DNA of 64,000 nt from Pseudomonas sp. NFR16 (GCF_900108875.1 NZ_FNYJ01000003.1:579969-643968), one strand, 5' to 3'. Counted from the first letter of the stretch, positions 35,212-45,785 are shown. A program made the numbers and translations. Notes: generated from the sequence alone by a model not told the origin.

Positions 35212-35706
35212 TCAGCCCACCGCTTTCTGCGACTCGCTGCTGCGACGCACGGCGCGCAGTTTGGTCAGGGTGTCGGCACAGGTCTTGGCCGCTTCCTGGC
35301 CCTTGTGCACGAAGTGATTGAAGAAATAGTTGTGGTGCTCTTCACCGGCATGGAAGTGATGAGGGGTGAGGACCACCGAGAACACCGGCACTTCGGTTTC
35401 CAGCTGAACCTGCATCAGCGCGCTGATCACCGATTGCGCGACGAATTCGTGCCGGTAGATCCCGCCATCGACCACCAGACCCGCCGCCACGATGCCGCCG
35501 TAGCGACCGCTCTTGGCCAGCAGTTTGGCATGCAAGGGGATTTCAAAGGCGCCGCCTAATTCGAAGAAATCGATATCGCTCTCGGTATAACCATGGTTGG
35601 CCATTTCCGCGACAAAGCCCTTACGCGCTTGATCGACAATATCTTTATGCCAGCAGGCTTGAATGAACGCGATGCGCTCGTGAGCGTGGATAGCGGTGGG
35701 TTGCAT
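35212..35706 (-). CDS. ribH2: Second 6,7-dimethyl-8-ribityllumazine synthase (RibH2 type)
   Basis: Lumazine synthase condenses 3,4-dihydroxy-2-butanone 4-phosphate with 5-amino-6-ribitylaminouracil, the step before riboflavin. This 164-residue protein is of the type II form known from Brucella and rhizobia (decameric) and not the housekeeping RibH. Features: FELGGAFEIPLHAKLLAKSG, AAGLVVDGGIYRHEFVAQSV and VFSVVLTPHHFH. It stands alone and is preceded by an FMN riboswitch, so it should be switched off when FMN is plentiful. AGGAG lies nine bases before the ATG but is folded into a hairpin. Confidence 0.9.
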   Translation of the reverse strand: MQPTAIHAHERIAFIQACWHKDIVDQARKGFVAEMANHGYTESDIDFFELGGAFEIPLHAKLLAKSGRYGGIVAAGLVVDGGIYRHEFVAQSVISALMQVQLETEVPVFSVVLTPHHFHAGEEHHNYFFNHFVHKGQEAAKTCADTLTKLRAVRRSSESQKAVG

Positions 35707-35715
35707 GTGTTCTGA

Positions 35716-35738
35716 CTCCTGTTTAATAAAAAAACAGG
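35716..35738 (-). promoter_or_regulatory. Hairpin covering the ribH2 ribosome site
   Basis: On the minus strand CCTGTTT pairs with AAACAGG over a 7-base A/T loop. The right arm contains the first part of the AGGAG ribosome site of ribH2, so the hairpin would hide it. Confidence 0.55.
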
Positions 35739-35835
35739 GCGTTTTGGATCGAAGGGGATGCCAGGGTACGGGTCGTCAGCGGTCCGGGCAAAATGCCCAC
35801 GCGACCTTGCTGCGAGACGATCCTGTGGTGCCAAT

Positions 35836-36123
35836 CCCGTTCTCTCTTCATCCGGACTATGACCGTCGGCTCTGGGATCACACCAGATCTGCTGACCTCA
35901 CACCCGCTCGGCACCAAAAGTGGCTGCGCTCGGTCATGCTGCGTTAAAAAGCAGCTCGCAATGCTCATTGAGGCCTCTCAACTCCGCTTGCTCGCTGCTT
36001 TTTGCCTTGCCTGACCTTCGCTCGCCGACTTCTGGAGCCGACCTAAAACATGAGCGCTCGCGGGCTAGACGCTTTGCGCGCCATTACCGCCGGTGGGGAA
36101 TCGCACCCCGCCCTGAGAACGTT
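35836..36123 (-). ncRNA. FMN riboswitch (RFN element) with a long variable arm
   Basis: On the minus strand the 5' part (about 36123-36055) reads CGTTCTCAGGGCGGGGTGCG, then CCCCACCGGCGGTAAT and AGCCCGCGAGCGC. The 3' part (about 35897-35836) reads AGATCTGGTGTGATCCCAGA, then GCCGACGGTCATAGTCCGG and GAGAGAACGG. These are all the conserved blocks of the FMN aptamer; P1 pairs CGTTCTC with GAGAACG. The two halves are about 160 bases apart, because the variable arm holds a long hairpin (35946-36003). The element lies 130-400 bases before ribH2. Confidence 0.95.
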
Positions 36124-36307
36124 GCCGACGGCATATTGCGTCGGCGTGCAGTTTGTAACACAGATTTTCAGAATGTGCTTGGAGCCTTTTTGATGGTTTT
36201 GATCAGCTTTTCTTATAAGCAGAACTTGGAATTGCTGGCCGAAGCCTTGATTATCGAGGGTCAAAGCCTCAGAACTGAGGATCGACCACATTCCAGGGAG
36301 CTCGACC

Positions 36308-37312
36308 GTGACCGTTATCGATTTGCGCAGCGACACCGTGACTCAACCCACTGCAGGTATGCGTGAAGCGATGGCCCGTGCGCCGCTGGGCGATGATGTG
36401 TATGGCGAGGACCCGACCGTCAACCATCTGGAGTCCTGGCTGGCCGAGCGCCTGGGCTTCGCAGCTGCCCTGTTCGTTCCCTCAGGCACCATGAGCAATC
36501 TGCTCGGCCTGATGGCGCACTGTGATCGGGGTGATGAATACATCGTCGGTCAGCAGGCACATACCTACAAGTACGAGGGCGGTGGCGCGGCAGTGCTGGG
36601 CTCCATTCAGCCCCAGCCGCTGGACAATCAGGCCGATGGCTCGCTGGACCTGGAGCAGGTCATCGGCGCGATCAAGGCCGACGACTTCCACTTCGCGCGC
36701 ACCCGCCTGCTGGCGCTGGAAAACACCATGCAGGGCAAGGTGCTGTCGCTGGATTACCTGGCCGCTGCCCGCAGGGTGACCCGCGAGAACGGTCTGGGCC
36801 TGCACCTGGACGGCGCTCGACTCTACAACGCCGCGGTCAGGCTGGGCGTCGATGCCCGCGAGATCACGCAGCATTTCGATTCGGTGTCGGTGTGTCTGTC
36901 CAAAGGTCTGGGCGCGCCGGTCGGCTCGGTGCTCTGTGGTTCCGATGAGTTCATCGCCAAGGCCCGTCGGCTGCGCAAAATGGTCGGTGGCGGCATGCGT
37001 CAGGCCGGTCTGCTGGCAGCCGCAGGACTCTATGCGCTGGAGCATCAGGTCGAGCGTCTGGCCGAGGATCACGCGCACGCAGCGTTGCTGGGTAAAGCCT
37101 TGGGCGAGTTGGGTTTCGACGTCGAGCCTGTGCACACCAATATGGTGTACGTGCAGATCGGCAAGCGTGCCGAGCAGCTCAAGGCCTTCTGTGCCGAGCG
37201 TGGAATTGTCCTGAGCGCGGCCCCGCGGCTGCGAATGGTCACGCATCTGGATGTTTCAGCTGCGCAACTGGAGAAGGTGGTGACGGCATTTGCCGAATTC
37301 GGCGCGCGTTGA
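36308..37312 (+). CDS. ltaE: Low-specificity L-threonine aldolase
   Basis: LtaE cleaves L-threonine or allo-threonine to glycine and acetaldehyde. The 334-residue fold-type I PLP enzyme has its lysine at K199 in VCLSKGLGAPVG and the opening DLRSDTVTQPTAGMREAM. The start codon is GTG at 36308 with GGGAG seven bases upstream; no ATG fits. It is divergent from the FMN riboswitch/ribH2 unit. Confidence 0.93.
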   Translation: MTVIDLRSDTVTQPTAGMREAMARAPLGDDVYGEDPTVNHLESWLAERLGFAAALFVPSGTMSNLLGLMAHCDRGDEYIVGQQAHTYKYEGGGAAVLGSIQPQPLDNQADGSLDLEQVIGAIKADDFHFARTRLLALENTMQGKVLSLDYLAAARRVTRENGLGLHLDGARLYNAAVRLGVDAREITQHFDSVSVCLSKGLGAPVGSVLCGSDEFIAKARRLRKMVGGGMRQAGLLAAAGLYALEHQVERLAEDHAHAALLGKALGELGFDVEPVHTNMVYVQIGKRAEQLKAFCAERGIVLSAAPRLRMVTHLDVSAAQLEKVVTAFAEFGAR

Positions 37313-37468
37313 CCGGACACGCGGACGACCGATAATCCAATTGCCTGTTTCTATCGAATAAACACGCTGTACCGCACGTACAACGCCTATATAATGCGGC
37401 CCTTTGCCGTCGCTACGTCGAATGACGTTATGCATTTGCCTCAGGCCGCAGTTCCCGTGGAAGAACCT

Positions 37469-40093
<2,625 letters not shown>

Positions 40094-40102
40094 GTCGACC
40101 CA

Positions 40103-40130
40103 CCGCAGCCCGCTATCCCGCGGGCTGCGG
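40103..40130 (+). terminator. GC-rich hairpin between alaS and lysC
   Basis: A perfect 10-bp stem CCGCAGCCCG / CGGGCTGCGG with an 8-base loop. No T run follows, so it may be a processing or stabilising structure and not a true terminator. Confidence 0.5.
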
Positions 40131-40186
40131 CGCTTCGCGGTTTGAATGTTTAACGGGCGCCCTTCACGGGCTGAGGCGGCTTTGAG

Positions 40187-41419
40187 ATGGCTTTAATCGT
40201 ACAGAAATTTGGAGGCACCTCCGTGGGCTCGGTAGAGCGCATCGAGCAGGTGGCCGACAAAGTCAAAAAATTCCGCGATGCGGGTGATGATCTGGTGGTC
40301 GTTCTGTCGGCCATGAGCGGCGAAACCAATCGCCTGATCGACCTGGCGAAGCAGATCAGCGATCAACCGGTTCCACGCGAACTGGACGTGATCGTTTCCA
40401 CCGGTGAGCAGGTGACCATTGCCTTGCTGGCGATGGCTTTGATCAAACGCGGTGTGCCGGCAGTTTCCTACACCGGCAATCAGGTTCGCATTCTGACCGA
40501 CAGCGCGCACAACAAGGCGCGTATCCTGCAAATCGACGATCAGAAAATTCGCACCGACCTGAAGGCCGGTCGTGTTGTCGTCGTCGCCGGTTTCCAGGGC
40601 GTCGATGAGAACGGCAACATCACCACCCTCGGTCGCGGTGGCTCCGACACCACAGGCGTCGCACTGGCCGCTGCCTTGAAGGCAGACGAGTGCCAGATCT
40701 ACACCGATGTCGATGGCGTCTACACCACCGATCCGCGCGTTGTGTCCCAGGCTCAGCGTCTGGACAAGATCACTTTCGAAGAAATGCTGGAAATGGCCAG
40801 CCTCGGTTCCAAAGTGCTGCAGATCCGCGCGGTCGAGTTCGCCGGCAAGTACAACGTCCCGCTGCGCGTACTGCACAGCTTCAAGGAGGGTCCAGGCACC
40901 CTCATTACCATTGATGAAGAGGAATCCATGGAACAGCCGATCATTTCTGGCATCGCCTTCAACCGCGACGAAGCCAAGCTGACGATCCGTGGCGTGCCAG
41001 ACACCCCGGGCGTTGCGTTCAAGATTCTGGGCCCGATCAGCGGCGCGAACATCGAAGTCGACATGATCGTGCAGAACGTTGCGCACGATAACACCACCGA
41101 CTTCACCTTCACCGTGCACCGCAACGACTATCAGGCCGCACTGACCGTACTGGAAAACACCGCGAAAGAAATCGGTGCCCGTGAGGTCGTTGGCGACACC
41201 AAGATCGCCAAGGTTTCCATCGTTGGTGTTGGCATGCGTTCGCACGCCGGGGTTGCCAGCCGCATGTTCGAGGCGTTGGCGAAGGAAAGCATCAACATCC
41301 AGATGATCTCCACCTCCGAAATCAAAGTCTCGGTGGTGATCGAAGAGAAATACCTGGAACTGGCCGTGCGCGCCCTGCACACCGCCTTCGAACTCGACGC
41401 TCCCCGCCAGGGCGAGTAA
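40187..41419 (+). CDS. lysC: Aspartate kinase
   Basis: LysC phosphorylates aspartate, the entry to Lys, Thr and Met synthesis and to diaminopimelate. The 410-residue alpha form has the N-terminal kinase domain (IVQKFGGTSVGSVERI; GRGGSDTTGVALAAALKADE) and two C-terminal ACT domains (from about 265 and 345) for feedback by lysine/threonine. An internal ATG with its own ribosome site lies at 40928 (separate entry). The start follows GGCGGCTTTGAG. A strong terminator ends the unit. Confidence 0.97.
   Translation: MALIVQKFGGTSVGSVERIEQVADKVKKFRDAGDDLVVVLSAMSGETNRLIDLAKQISDQPVPRELDVIVSTGEQVTIALLAMALIKRGVPAVSYTGNQVRILTDSAHNKARILQIDDQKIRTDLKAGRVVVVAGFQGVDENGNITTLGRGGSDTTGVALAAALKADECQIYTDVDGVYTTDPRVVSQAQRLDKITFEEMLEMASLGSKVLQIRAVEFAGKYNVPLRVLHSFKEGPGTLITIDEEESMEQPIISGIAFNRDEAKLTIRGVPDTPGVAFKILGPISGANIEVDMIVQNVAHDNTTDFTFTVHRNDYQAALTVLENTAKEIGAREVVGDTKIAKVSIVGVGMRSHAGVASRMFEALAKESINIQMISTSEIKVSVVIEEKYLELAVRALHTAFELDAPRQGE
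40928..41419 (+). CDS. lysC: Probable aspartate kinase beta subunit from an internal start
   Basis: In frame with lysC, ATG at 40928 (MEQPIISGIAFNRDEAKLTI) is preceded by AGAGGA at a six-base distance. Translation would give 163 residues: the two ACT domains alone. Bacillus, Corynebacterium and some other aspartokinases are alpha2beta2 with beta made in exactly this way, and the break point is the same. Production here is inference from the ribosome site. Confidence 0.55.
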   Translation: MEQPIISGIAFNRDEAKLTIRGVPDTPGVAFKILGPISGANIEVDMIVQNVAHDNTTDFTFTVHRNDYQAALTVLENTAKEIGAREVVGDTKIAKVSIVGVGMRSHAGVASRMFEALAKESINIQMISTSEIKVSVVIEEKYLELAVRALHTAFELDAPRQGE

Positions 41420-41431
41420 GGGTTTTCAGAG

Positions 41432-41458
41432 GGGCGCGGTCGACACCGCGCCCTTTTT
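41432..41458 (+). terminator. Terminator after lysC
   Basis: GGGCGCGGT-CGAC-ACCGCGCCC, a perfect 9-bp stem followed by TTTTT. Confidence 0.92.
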
Positions 41459-41600
41459 GTTTGTGATCTGCGCCAGAAACCTGTTTTTTTCCCGGCGCTA
41501 GTCAATACTCAGGCACAAGCTTGATGCCGTTATGGCCGGGCTGGTGCCTTTTGGTTGTGCAGACTGTAGTCCCTTGAATGTAAGGCGTGAGGAGATAGTT

Positions 41601-41789
41601 ATGCTGATTCTGACTCGTCGGTGCGCAGAAAGCCTGATAATCGGTGATGGTGAAATCACCGTGACAGTGCTCGGCGTAAAAGGCAATCAAGTCCGGATTG
41701 GGGTCAACGCCCCCAAGGAAGTGGCTGTCCATCGTGAAGAGATTTACCTGCGCATCAAGAAAGAGAAGGACCAGGAACCAAGCCATTAA
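41601..41789 (+). CDS. rsmA: Carbon storage regulator / translational repressor
   Basis: RsmA (CsrA) is a dimeric RNA-binding protein that blocks ribosome sites at GGA motifs and is titrated by the RsmX/Y/Z RNAs under GacA control. The 62-residue product MLILTRRCAESLIIGDGEIT has the five-strand CsrA core and the RNA-contacting R44 region (KEVAVHREEIYLRI). GAGGAG lies seven bases before ATG 41601; the longer upstream frame is rejected. The lysC-rsmA-tRNA order is standard for Pseudomonas. Confidence 0.97.
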   Translation: MLILTRRCAESLIIGDGEITVTVLGVKGNQVRIGVNAPKEVAVHREEIYLRIKKEKDQEPSH

Positions 41790-41851
41790 TTTTTATTGAA
41801 TTTTTGGTTTGCAAACGGGGAAAAGGGTGGTTATTATACGCCCCGTGTTGC

Positions 41852-41942
41852 GGAGAGCTGGCCGAGTGGCCGAAGGCGCTCCCCTGCTAAGGGAGTACAC
41901 CTCAAAAGGGTGTCGGGGGTTCGAATCCCCCGTTCTCCGCCA
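41852..41942 (+). tRNA. tRNA-Ser (GCT)
   Basis: A 91-base cloverleaf with a long class II variable arm. Acceptor GGAGAGC pairs with the 3' side ending in encoded CCA. The anticodon stem-loop (CCCCTGCTAAGGG) carries GCT, reading AGC/AGU. A TTATTATAC sequence 20 bases upstream is a plausible -10 box. Confidence 0.96.
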
Positions 41943-42007
41943 TTATTTGCGTAGTACGTTGTAATCTGGCTTGATCGGTAAGTTATTGAATTTACTAGAA
42001 AAAGTTC

Positions 42008-42035
42008 TTGACCAAAAGATTCGACGGCCTATAAT
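42008..42035 (+). promoter_or_regulatory. Sigma-70 promoter for tRNA-Arg(ACG)
   Basis: TTGACC and TATAAT are 16 bases apart, with the -10 box ending 14 bases before the tRNA. This is close to the full consensus. Confidence 0.75.
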
Positions 42036-42049
42036 GCGCGGCAACAAAT

Positions 42050-42126
42050 GCACTCGTAGCTCAGCTGGATAGAGTACTCGGCTACGAACCGAGCGGTCAC
42101 AGGTTCGAATCCTGTCGAGTGCACCA
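42050..42126 (+). tRNA. tRNA-Arg (ACG), copy 1
   Basis: A 77-base cloverleaf: acceptor GCACTCG/CGAGTGC, anticodon loop CTACGAA (ACG, wobble A modified to inosine), T-loop GGTTCGAATCC, encoded CCA. Confidence 0.97.
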
Positions 42127-42261
42127 TTTAAGCGTTGTTGGTAGTGATACGAACAACTGCTTTAAGAAAGAGCCTGGCTTCAACAGGTCTTCAGAAGTAC
42201 CACTCACTTCCAGAAGTAAAATGCAGCAACCAGAGGTGATCTGGTTTATCAAGCGCCACAT

Positions 42262-42338
42262 GCACTCGTAGCTCAGCTGGATAGAGTACTCGGCTACGAA
42301 CCGAGCGGTCACAGGTTCGAATCCTGTCGAGTGCACCA
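42262..42338 (+). tRNA. tRNA-Arg (ACG), copy 2
   Basis: Identical in all 77 bases to the copy at 42050. Only 135 bases separate the two, and the sequence between them is not repeated. It is followed directly by a terminator, so the two are probably one transcript. Confidence 0.97.
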
Positions 42339-42345
42339 TAAAACG

Positions 42346-42375
42346 AAAAGCCCGCATGCAAATGCGGGCTTTTTG
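42346..42375. terminator. Bidirectional terminator after the tRNA-Arg pair
   Basis: AAAGCCCGCAT-GCAA-ATGCGGGCTTT with T runs on both strands, shared by the tRNAs (plus) and the convergent exported-protein gene (minus). Confidence 0.9.
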
Positions 42376-42379
42376 CTTT

Positions 42380-42859
42380 TCAGCGTTTTCCTTTTACGCA
42401 ACCGCTCTCATCGAATGTGATGTGTCGGCTGCGTCCTTTCTTCTCTTCGTACACGTAACGCAGCTCGGCGTTGCGGCCGATGATCTTGTCGGGTTTGCCC
42501 AAAAGGCTCTCAACGTCTCTTTTTGTCATGCCCGGTGGCGTCTGCTGGTTGATGATCGCCTTGCGACGCTGATCAGCGCTCAACACGTTTCCACATCCGT
42601 CATCGCGCGTCCCGACGATGACCAGTTCTCGCTGCGGTCTTGGCTTTGTGCCGAAGGTTGTCTCGGGTGCTGTCGGGACAGTGCCGGTGAGCGGGGCGTG
42701 GGCTTCCTGCAATTCAAGCGTGTGACCGGGAGGGCAACTGGCCGAGGTGAAGGTGATGTTGCCGGTGGCGTCCTGGCATCGATTCACCGTTGCGGCCATG
42801 CTCATCGAAGGTGAAAACAGCAGCAATGCGAAGGCGAGTCTGGATATCCGGAATGGCAT
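42380..42859 (-). CDS. Exported DUF4124-like protein with a SmpA/BamE-like half
   Basis: The 159-residue product has a signal peptide (MPFRISRLAFALLLFSPSMS, cleavage after MA-A). The mature N-terminus, TVNRCQDATGNITFTSASCP, matches DUF4124, a small periplasmic disulfide domain. The C-terminal half, PPGMTKRDVESLLGKPDKII with RYVYEEKKG, has the beta-lactamase-inhibitor-like/BamE pattern (G-M-[ST]-x2-[DE]-V). Function unknown; envelope location is supported. It ends at the shared terminator. Confidence 0.82.
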   Translation of the reverse strand: MPFRISRLAFALLLFSPSMSMAATVNRCQDATGNITFTSASCPPGHTLELQEAHAPLTGTVPTAPETTFGTKPRPQRELVIVGTRDDGCGNVLSADQRRKAIINQQTPPGMTKRDVESLLGKPDKIIGRNAELRYVYEEKKGRSRHITFDESGCVKGKR

Positions 42860-43179
42860 GGGGCGTCTTCCTTGGCCGAGGGAGGGGCAGGTTAGCCAAA
42901 GGGAAATTCATCGGCCAGCGTGTTTTCTTCTCCGGATGTGACGTCGTAGCAGAGGGGACTCGGACGATGGTTAACATTGTGTTGCAAGCGATTGTTCCGT
43001 GTTGAATTTTTAACCTTAAGCGCCGGCAAGCGGTGTATGATTGCGCCCGTCAGCCCCGCCGGGGCTTGTGGAATACCTCCATGGACTTACCCAGTAGCAA
43101 CTCAGAATTAAGCTGTACCAATCAAGAATCGACTGATTGATCTTCCGGCGTGTTCCACTGCTGGGAGTGGAGTTCGCCT
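42860..43179. other. Upstream region of mgtE with hairpin and a 19-codon open frame
   Basis: A TATGAT box at 43036 could be the mgtE -10. Just after it is an AGCCCC-GCC-GGGGCT hairpin (43052-43066). A small frame, ATG 43081 to TGA 43140 (19 residues, begins MDLPSSNSEL), ends 40 bases before mgtE but has only a poor ribosome site. A leader function is possible but unsupported. Confidence 0.35.
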
Positions 43180-44622
43180 ATGACCGAAATTGAAGTAAAA
43201 AAAACGCAGGACAGCCTTCAGGATCGCCTTGCTCAAGTCATCGATCTGCTGCAGCGTCAGCGCATTGTCGAAGACCTGACTCATCGGCAGGAAGGCCAGC
43301 ACCAGGATCGTGTTGAAAACCTCGTTCACCGGCAGAACCTTGTCGAGTTGCAACGCAAGCTCGATGACCTGCACTCCGCCGACGTTGCCTATATTCTCGA
43401 AGCGCTTCCTGTTGAAGACCGCCTGACGGTCTGGCAACTGGTCAAGGCCGAGCGTGACGGCGACATCCTCCTCGAAGTATCCGACTCGGTTCGTGAAACC
43501 CTGATCGCCGACATGGACGATCACGAGTTGCTCGCCGCTGCCAAGGAAATGGACGCCGACGAGCTCGCCGACCTGGCACCGGAGTTGCCGCGCGATGTTG
43601 TGCACGAACTCATGGAGGCCCTCGACAGTCAGCAGCGCGAACGCGTGCGCTCGGCGCTTTCATACGATGAGGATCAGGTCGGTGCTCTGATGGACTTCGA
43701 GATGGTGACCATCCGCGAAGACGTCAGCCTGGAAGTCGTTCTGCGTTACTTGCGGCGCCTGAAGGAACTGCCGGGCCACACCGATAAACTGTTTGTGGTT
43801 GATTACGACGGCGTGCTGAAAGGCGTGCTGCCCATCAAGCGTCTTTTGGTCAATGACCCGGAAAAACAGGTTTCCGAGGTCATGGCCAGCGATCCTGTCA
43901 GCTTTCACCCGGATGGCGATGCCTACGAGGCCGCGCAGGCGTTTGAACGTTACGACCTTATTTCCTCGCCGGTAGTGGACAAGAACGGCAAGCTCATCGG
44001 CCGTTTGACCATCGACGAAATGGTTGACCTCATTCGTGAAGAGAGCGAAACCGAAGTCCTTAATATGGCAGGTCTGCGCGAGGAAGAAGACATCTTCGCT
44101 TCGGTCTGGCGGTCGCTGCGTAACCGCTGGTCCTGGCTGGCCGTCAACCTGATCACTGCGTTCATCGCTTCGCGCGTGATCGGCCTGTTCGAAGGCTCGA
44201 TCGAGAAGCTGGTGGCGCTGGCGGCGCTTATGCCCATCGTGGCCGGAATCGGGGGCAACTCCGGTAACCAGACCATCACCATGATCGTTCGCGCCATGGC
44301 ACTCGATCAGGTCAGCACCGGGAATACGTCACGCTTGATGCGCAAGGAGCTGGGCGTCGCCCTGGTCAACGGCATCATCTGGGGCGGAGTGATCGGGGTC
44401 GTCGCATACCTGCTGTATCACAGCTGGTCACTGGGGGTCGTGATGACGGCCGCGATGACGCTCAACCTCCTGCTCGCAGCCTTCATGGGGGTGCTCATCC
44501 CGATGACATTGGCTCGCCTTGGGCGAGATCCTGCGATGGGTTCCAGTGTGATGATCACTGCGATGACCGACAGCGGCGGCTTCTTCATCTTTCTGGGTCT
44601 GGCTACATTGTTTCTTCTTTAA
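43180..44622 (+). CDS. mgtE: Magnesium transporter MgtE
   Basis: MgtE is a homodimeric Mg2+ channel of the inner membrane gated by cytosolic Mg2+. The 480-residue product has the superhelical N domain (about 45-145), two CBS domains (about 150-275), a connecting helix and five C-terminal membrane helices (from about 295). The pore motif region PIVAGIGGNSGNQTITMIVR is intact. ATG at 43180 follows GGAGTTCGCC; an open ten-codon extension upstream is not used. A terminator follows. Confidence 0.95.
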   Translation: MTEIEVKKTQDSLQDRLAQVIDLLQRQRIVEDLTHRQEGQHQDRVENLVHRQNLVELQRKLDDLHSADVAYILEALPVEDRLTVWQLVKAERDGDILLEVSDSVRETLIADMDDHELLAAAKEMDADELADLAPELPRDVVHELMEALDSQQRERVRSALSYDEDQVGALMDFEMVTIREDVSLEVVLRYLRRLKELPGHTDKLFVVDYDGVLKGVLPIKRLLVNDPEKQVSEVMASDPVSFHPDGDAYEAAQAFERYDLISSPVVDKNGKLIGRLTIDEMVDLIREESETEVLNMAGLREEEDIFASVWRSLRNRWSWLAVNLITAFIASRVIGLFEGSIEKLVALAALMPIVAGIGGNSGNQTITMIVRAMALDQVSTGNTSRLMRKELGVALVNGIIWGGVIGVVAYLLYHSWSLGVVMTAAMTLNLLLAAFMGVLIPMTLARLGRDPAMGSSVMITAMTDSGGFFIFLGLATLFLL

Positions 44623-44635
44623 CGTGCTACTTCAG

Positions 44636-44660
44636 GAAAACCGCCTTCAAGGCGGTTTTT
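44636..44660 (+). terminator. Terminator after mgtE
   Basis: ACCGCCTT-CA-AAGGCGGT followed by TTTTT. Confidence 0.9.
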
Positions 44661-44704
44661 TCGTTTCTGCAGGCCGTGAACTAAGCCATTAATAAAGCGG
44701 GCAC

Positions 44705-44732
44705 AAAAAAGCCAGCTCGAGGCTGGCTTTTT
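44705..44732. terminator. Terminator after amrZ (bidirectional)
   Basis: AAGCCAGC-TCGA-GGCTGGCTT with A and T runs on both sides; on the minus strand it ends amrZ. Confidence 0.88.
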
Positions 44733-44750
44733 AGTCTCTGGCTGCGCGAC

Positions 44751-45077
44751 TTATTCGTCGTCGTTGGCCAGGCTGGTGTCATGAGCGATAAGCGAAACCA
44801 GGGCATTCTGCTGACGGTGCGCCAACTGGCGGAAGCGTTGCAGCAGCTCGCGTTCGTGCAGCGAAAGCTCCGGGCTGTCCAGACGCAGGCTTGGCTCGTC
44901 GCCCAGAGCGCCTTCCTGAATCAGGCTTTGCTCAAGACGCGCAATGATTTCCGAGTTCATGCTGCGGTGATGCTGTTTGGCGACTTCCGCAATACGCTCG
45001 CGCATACCTTCCGGGAGACGGACAACGAACTTGTCAGCTGTGCGACTGGAATAATTGGCCTGTTTCATAGGGCTCAT
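44751..45077 (-). CDS. amrZ: Ribbon-helix-helix regulator AmrZ
   Basis: AmrZ (AlgZ) controls alginate, motility and c-di-GMP genes in Pseudomonas. The 108-residue product has the family length, an Arc-type ribbon-helix-helix (SSRTADKFVVRLPEGMRERI, then AKQHHRSMNSEIIARLEQSL) and the C-terminal tetramerisation part LDSPELSLHERELLQRFRQL. The start at 45077 gives MSPMKQANYSSRTAD, matching the P. aeruginosa protein; no strong ribosome site is seen. Confidence 0.95.
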   Translation of the reverse strand: MSPMKQANYSSRTADKFVVRLPEGMRERIAEVAKQHHRSMNSEIIARLEQSLIQEGALGDEPSLRLDSPELSLHERELLQRFRQLAHRQQNALVSLIAHDTSLANDDE

Positions 45078-45536
45078 ATATTTAACCGATTTAGTTCAAA
45101 GAGGGAGGCGGTTCTTGCATTAGGCCGCGAGATGTCAGTGTCTGACTGTCGTTTTGGCAAAATGTTCAACCAACCAGCATAAAGGTCCGTCATCATGCAT
45201 CAATCCGTCGGATCCTTGGCGTCAAATCTGTGACAAATATTGAACTAGATAAAGGCTTTTAGCCAGCACCAATTATCAGAAATGCGTTCTGGTCTGCAAA
45301 GTTCCCAAAGCTCAGCTCCCTGCGCGGCAGCCGCAGAGGACGCGGGTTTGCGCCGTGATGGCTATCTGTCTTCAGCGTAGAGGGCGATGCAGAAAATATC
45401 GAGAAGGCTGGGAAGAAAGAGACGAAGGGTCTTTCTGTCACCAGAAGCGGTGGTTGACGACGTGCGCGAGTCGTCAGGTTTCGGATCTATGAGGGTACGT
45501 CTGAAGCAGTGTGCAGGAGAGTTAACGAGCGTTCGC
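45078..45536. other. Upstream region of amrZ
   Basis: A 459-base gap without a supportable gene. Short minus-strand frames at 45259-45441 and 45362-45568 lack ribosome sites and look random. It holds the amrZ promoter and a candidate autoregulatory site (next entry). Confidence 0.4.
45153..45167 (+). promoter_or_regulatory. Candidate AmrZ binding site upstream of amrZ
   Basis: TTTGGCAAAATGTTC resembles the published AmrZ core TGGCAAAACGCC (from memory) over nine bases. It lies about 80 bases before the amrZ start, where autorepression sites are known in P. aeruginosa. Confidence 0.4.
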
Positions 45537-45734
45537 TCAGGGCTTCGCCTGCCGCAGCACCGGGTCAAACTTGATGCGCCGGCCTACGAACAGCGCTGCG
45601 ACGAACAAGACTGCGAACACCACGGCAGCTGCTTTGGCCGCAGTCGAAAACGTTTCCGTGGAAGCTGGAAGCAGCTGATCAAGGGCTACGGCCATAATGG
45701 CGAGGATGAGAAAGGATAACGCTGCTTTGGACAT
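45537..45734 (-). CDS. Small two-helix membrane protein, DUF1328-like
   Basis: The 65-residue product has two membrane helices (about 5-20 and 34-51: AAAVVFAVLFVAALFVG) and a basic C-terminus (GRRIKFDPVLRQAKP). It resembles the YtjA/DUF1328 small membrane proteins, without a clear match. It is 51 bases downstream of another small minus-strand gene. The ribosome site (AGAGAA) is weak. Function unknown. Confidence 0.55.
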   Translation of the reverse strand: MSKAALSFLILAIMAVALDQLLPASTETFSTAAKAAAVVFAVLFVAALFVGRRIKFDPVLRQAKP

Positions 45735-45785
45735 GGCTGTTCTCTAGGAAAATTTTTGCTGGCAAACCCGGTTCAGATCAACGAA

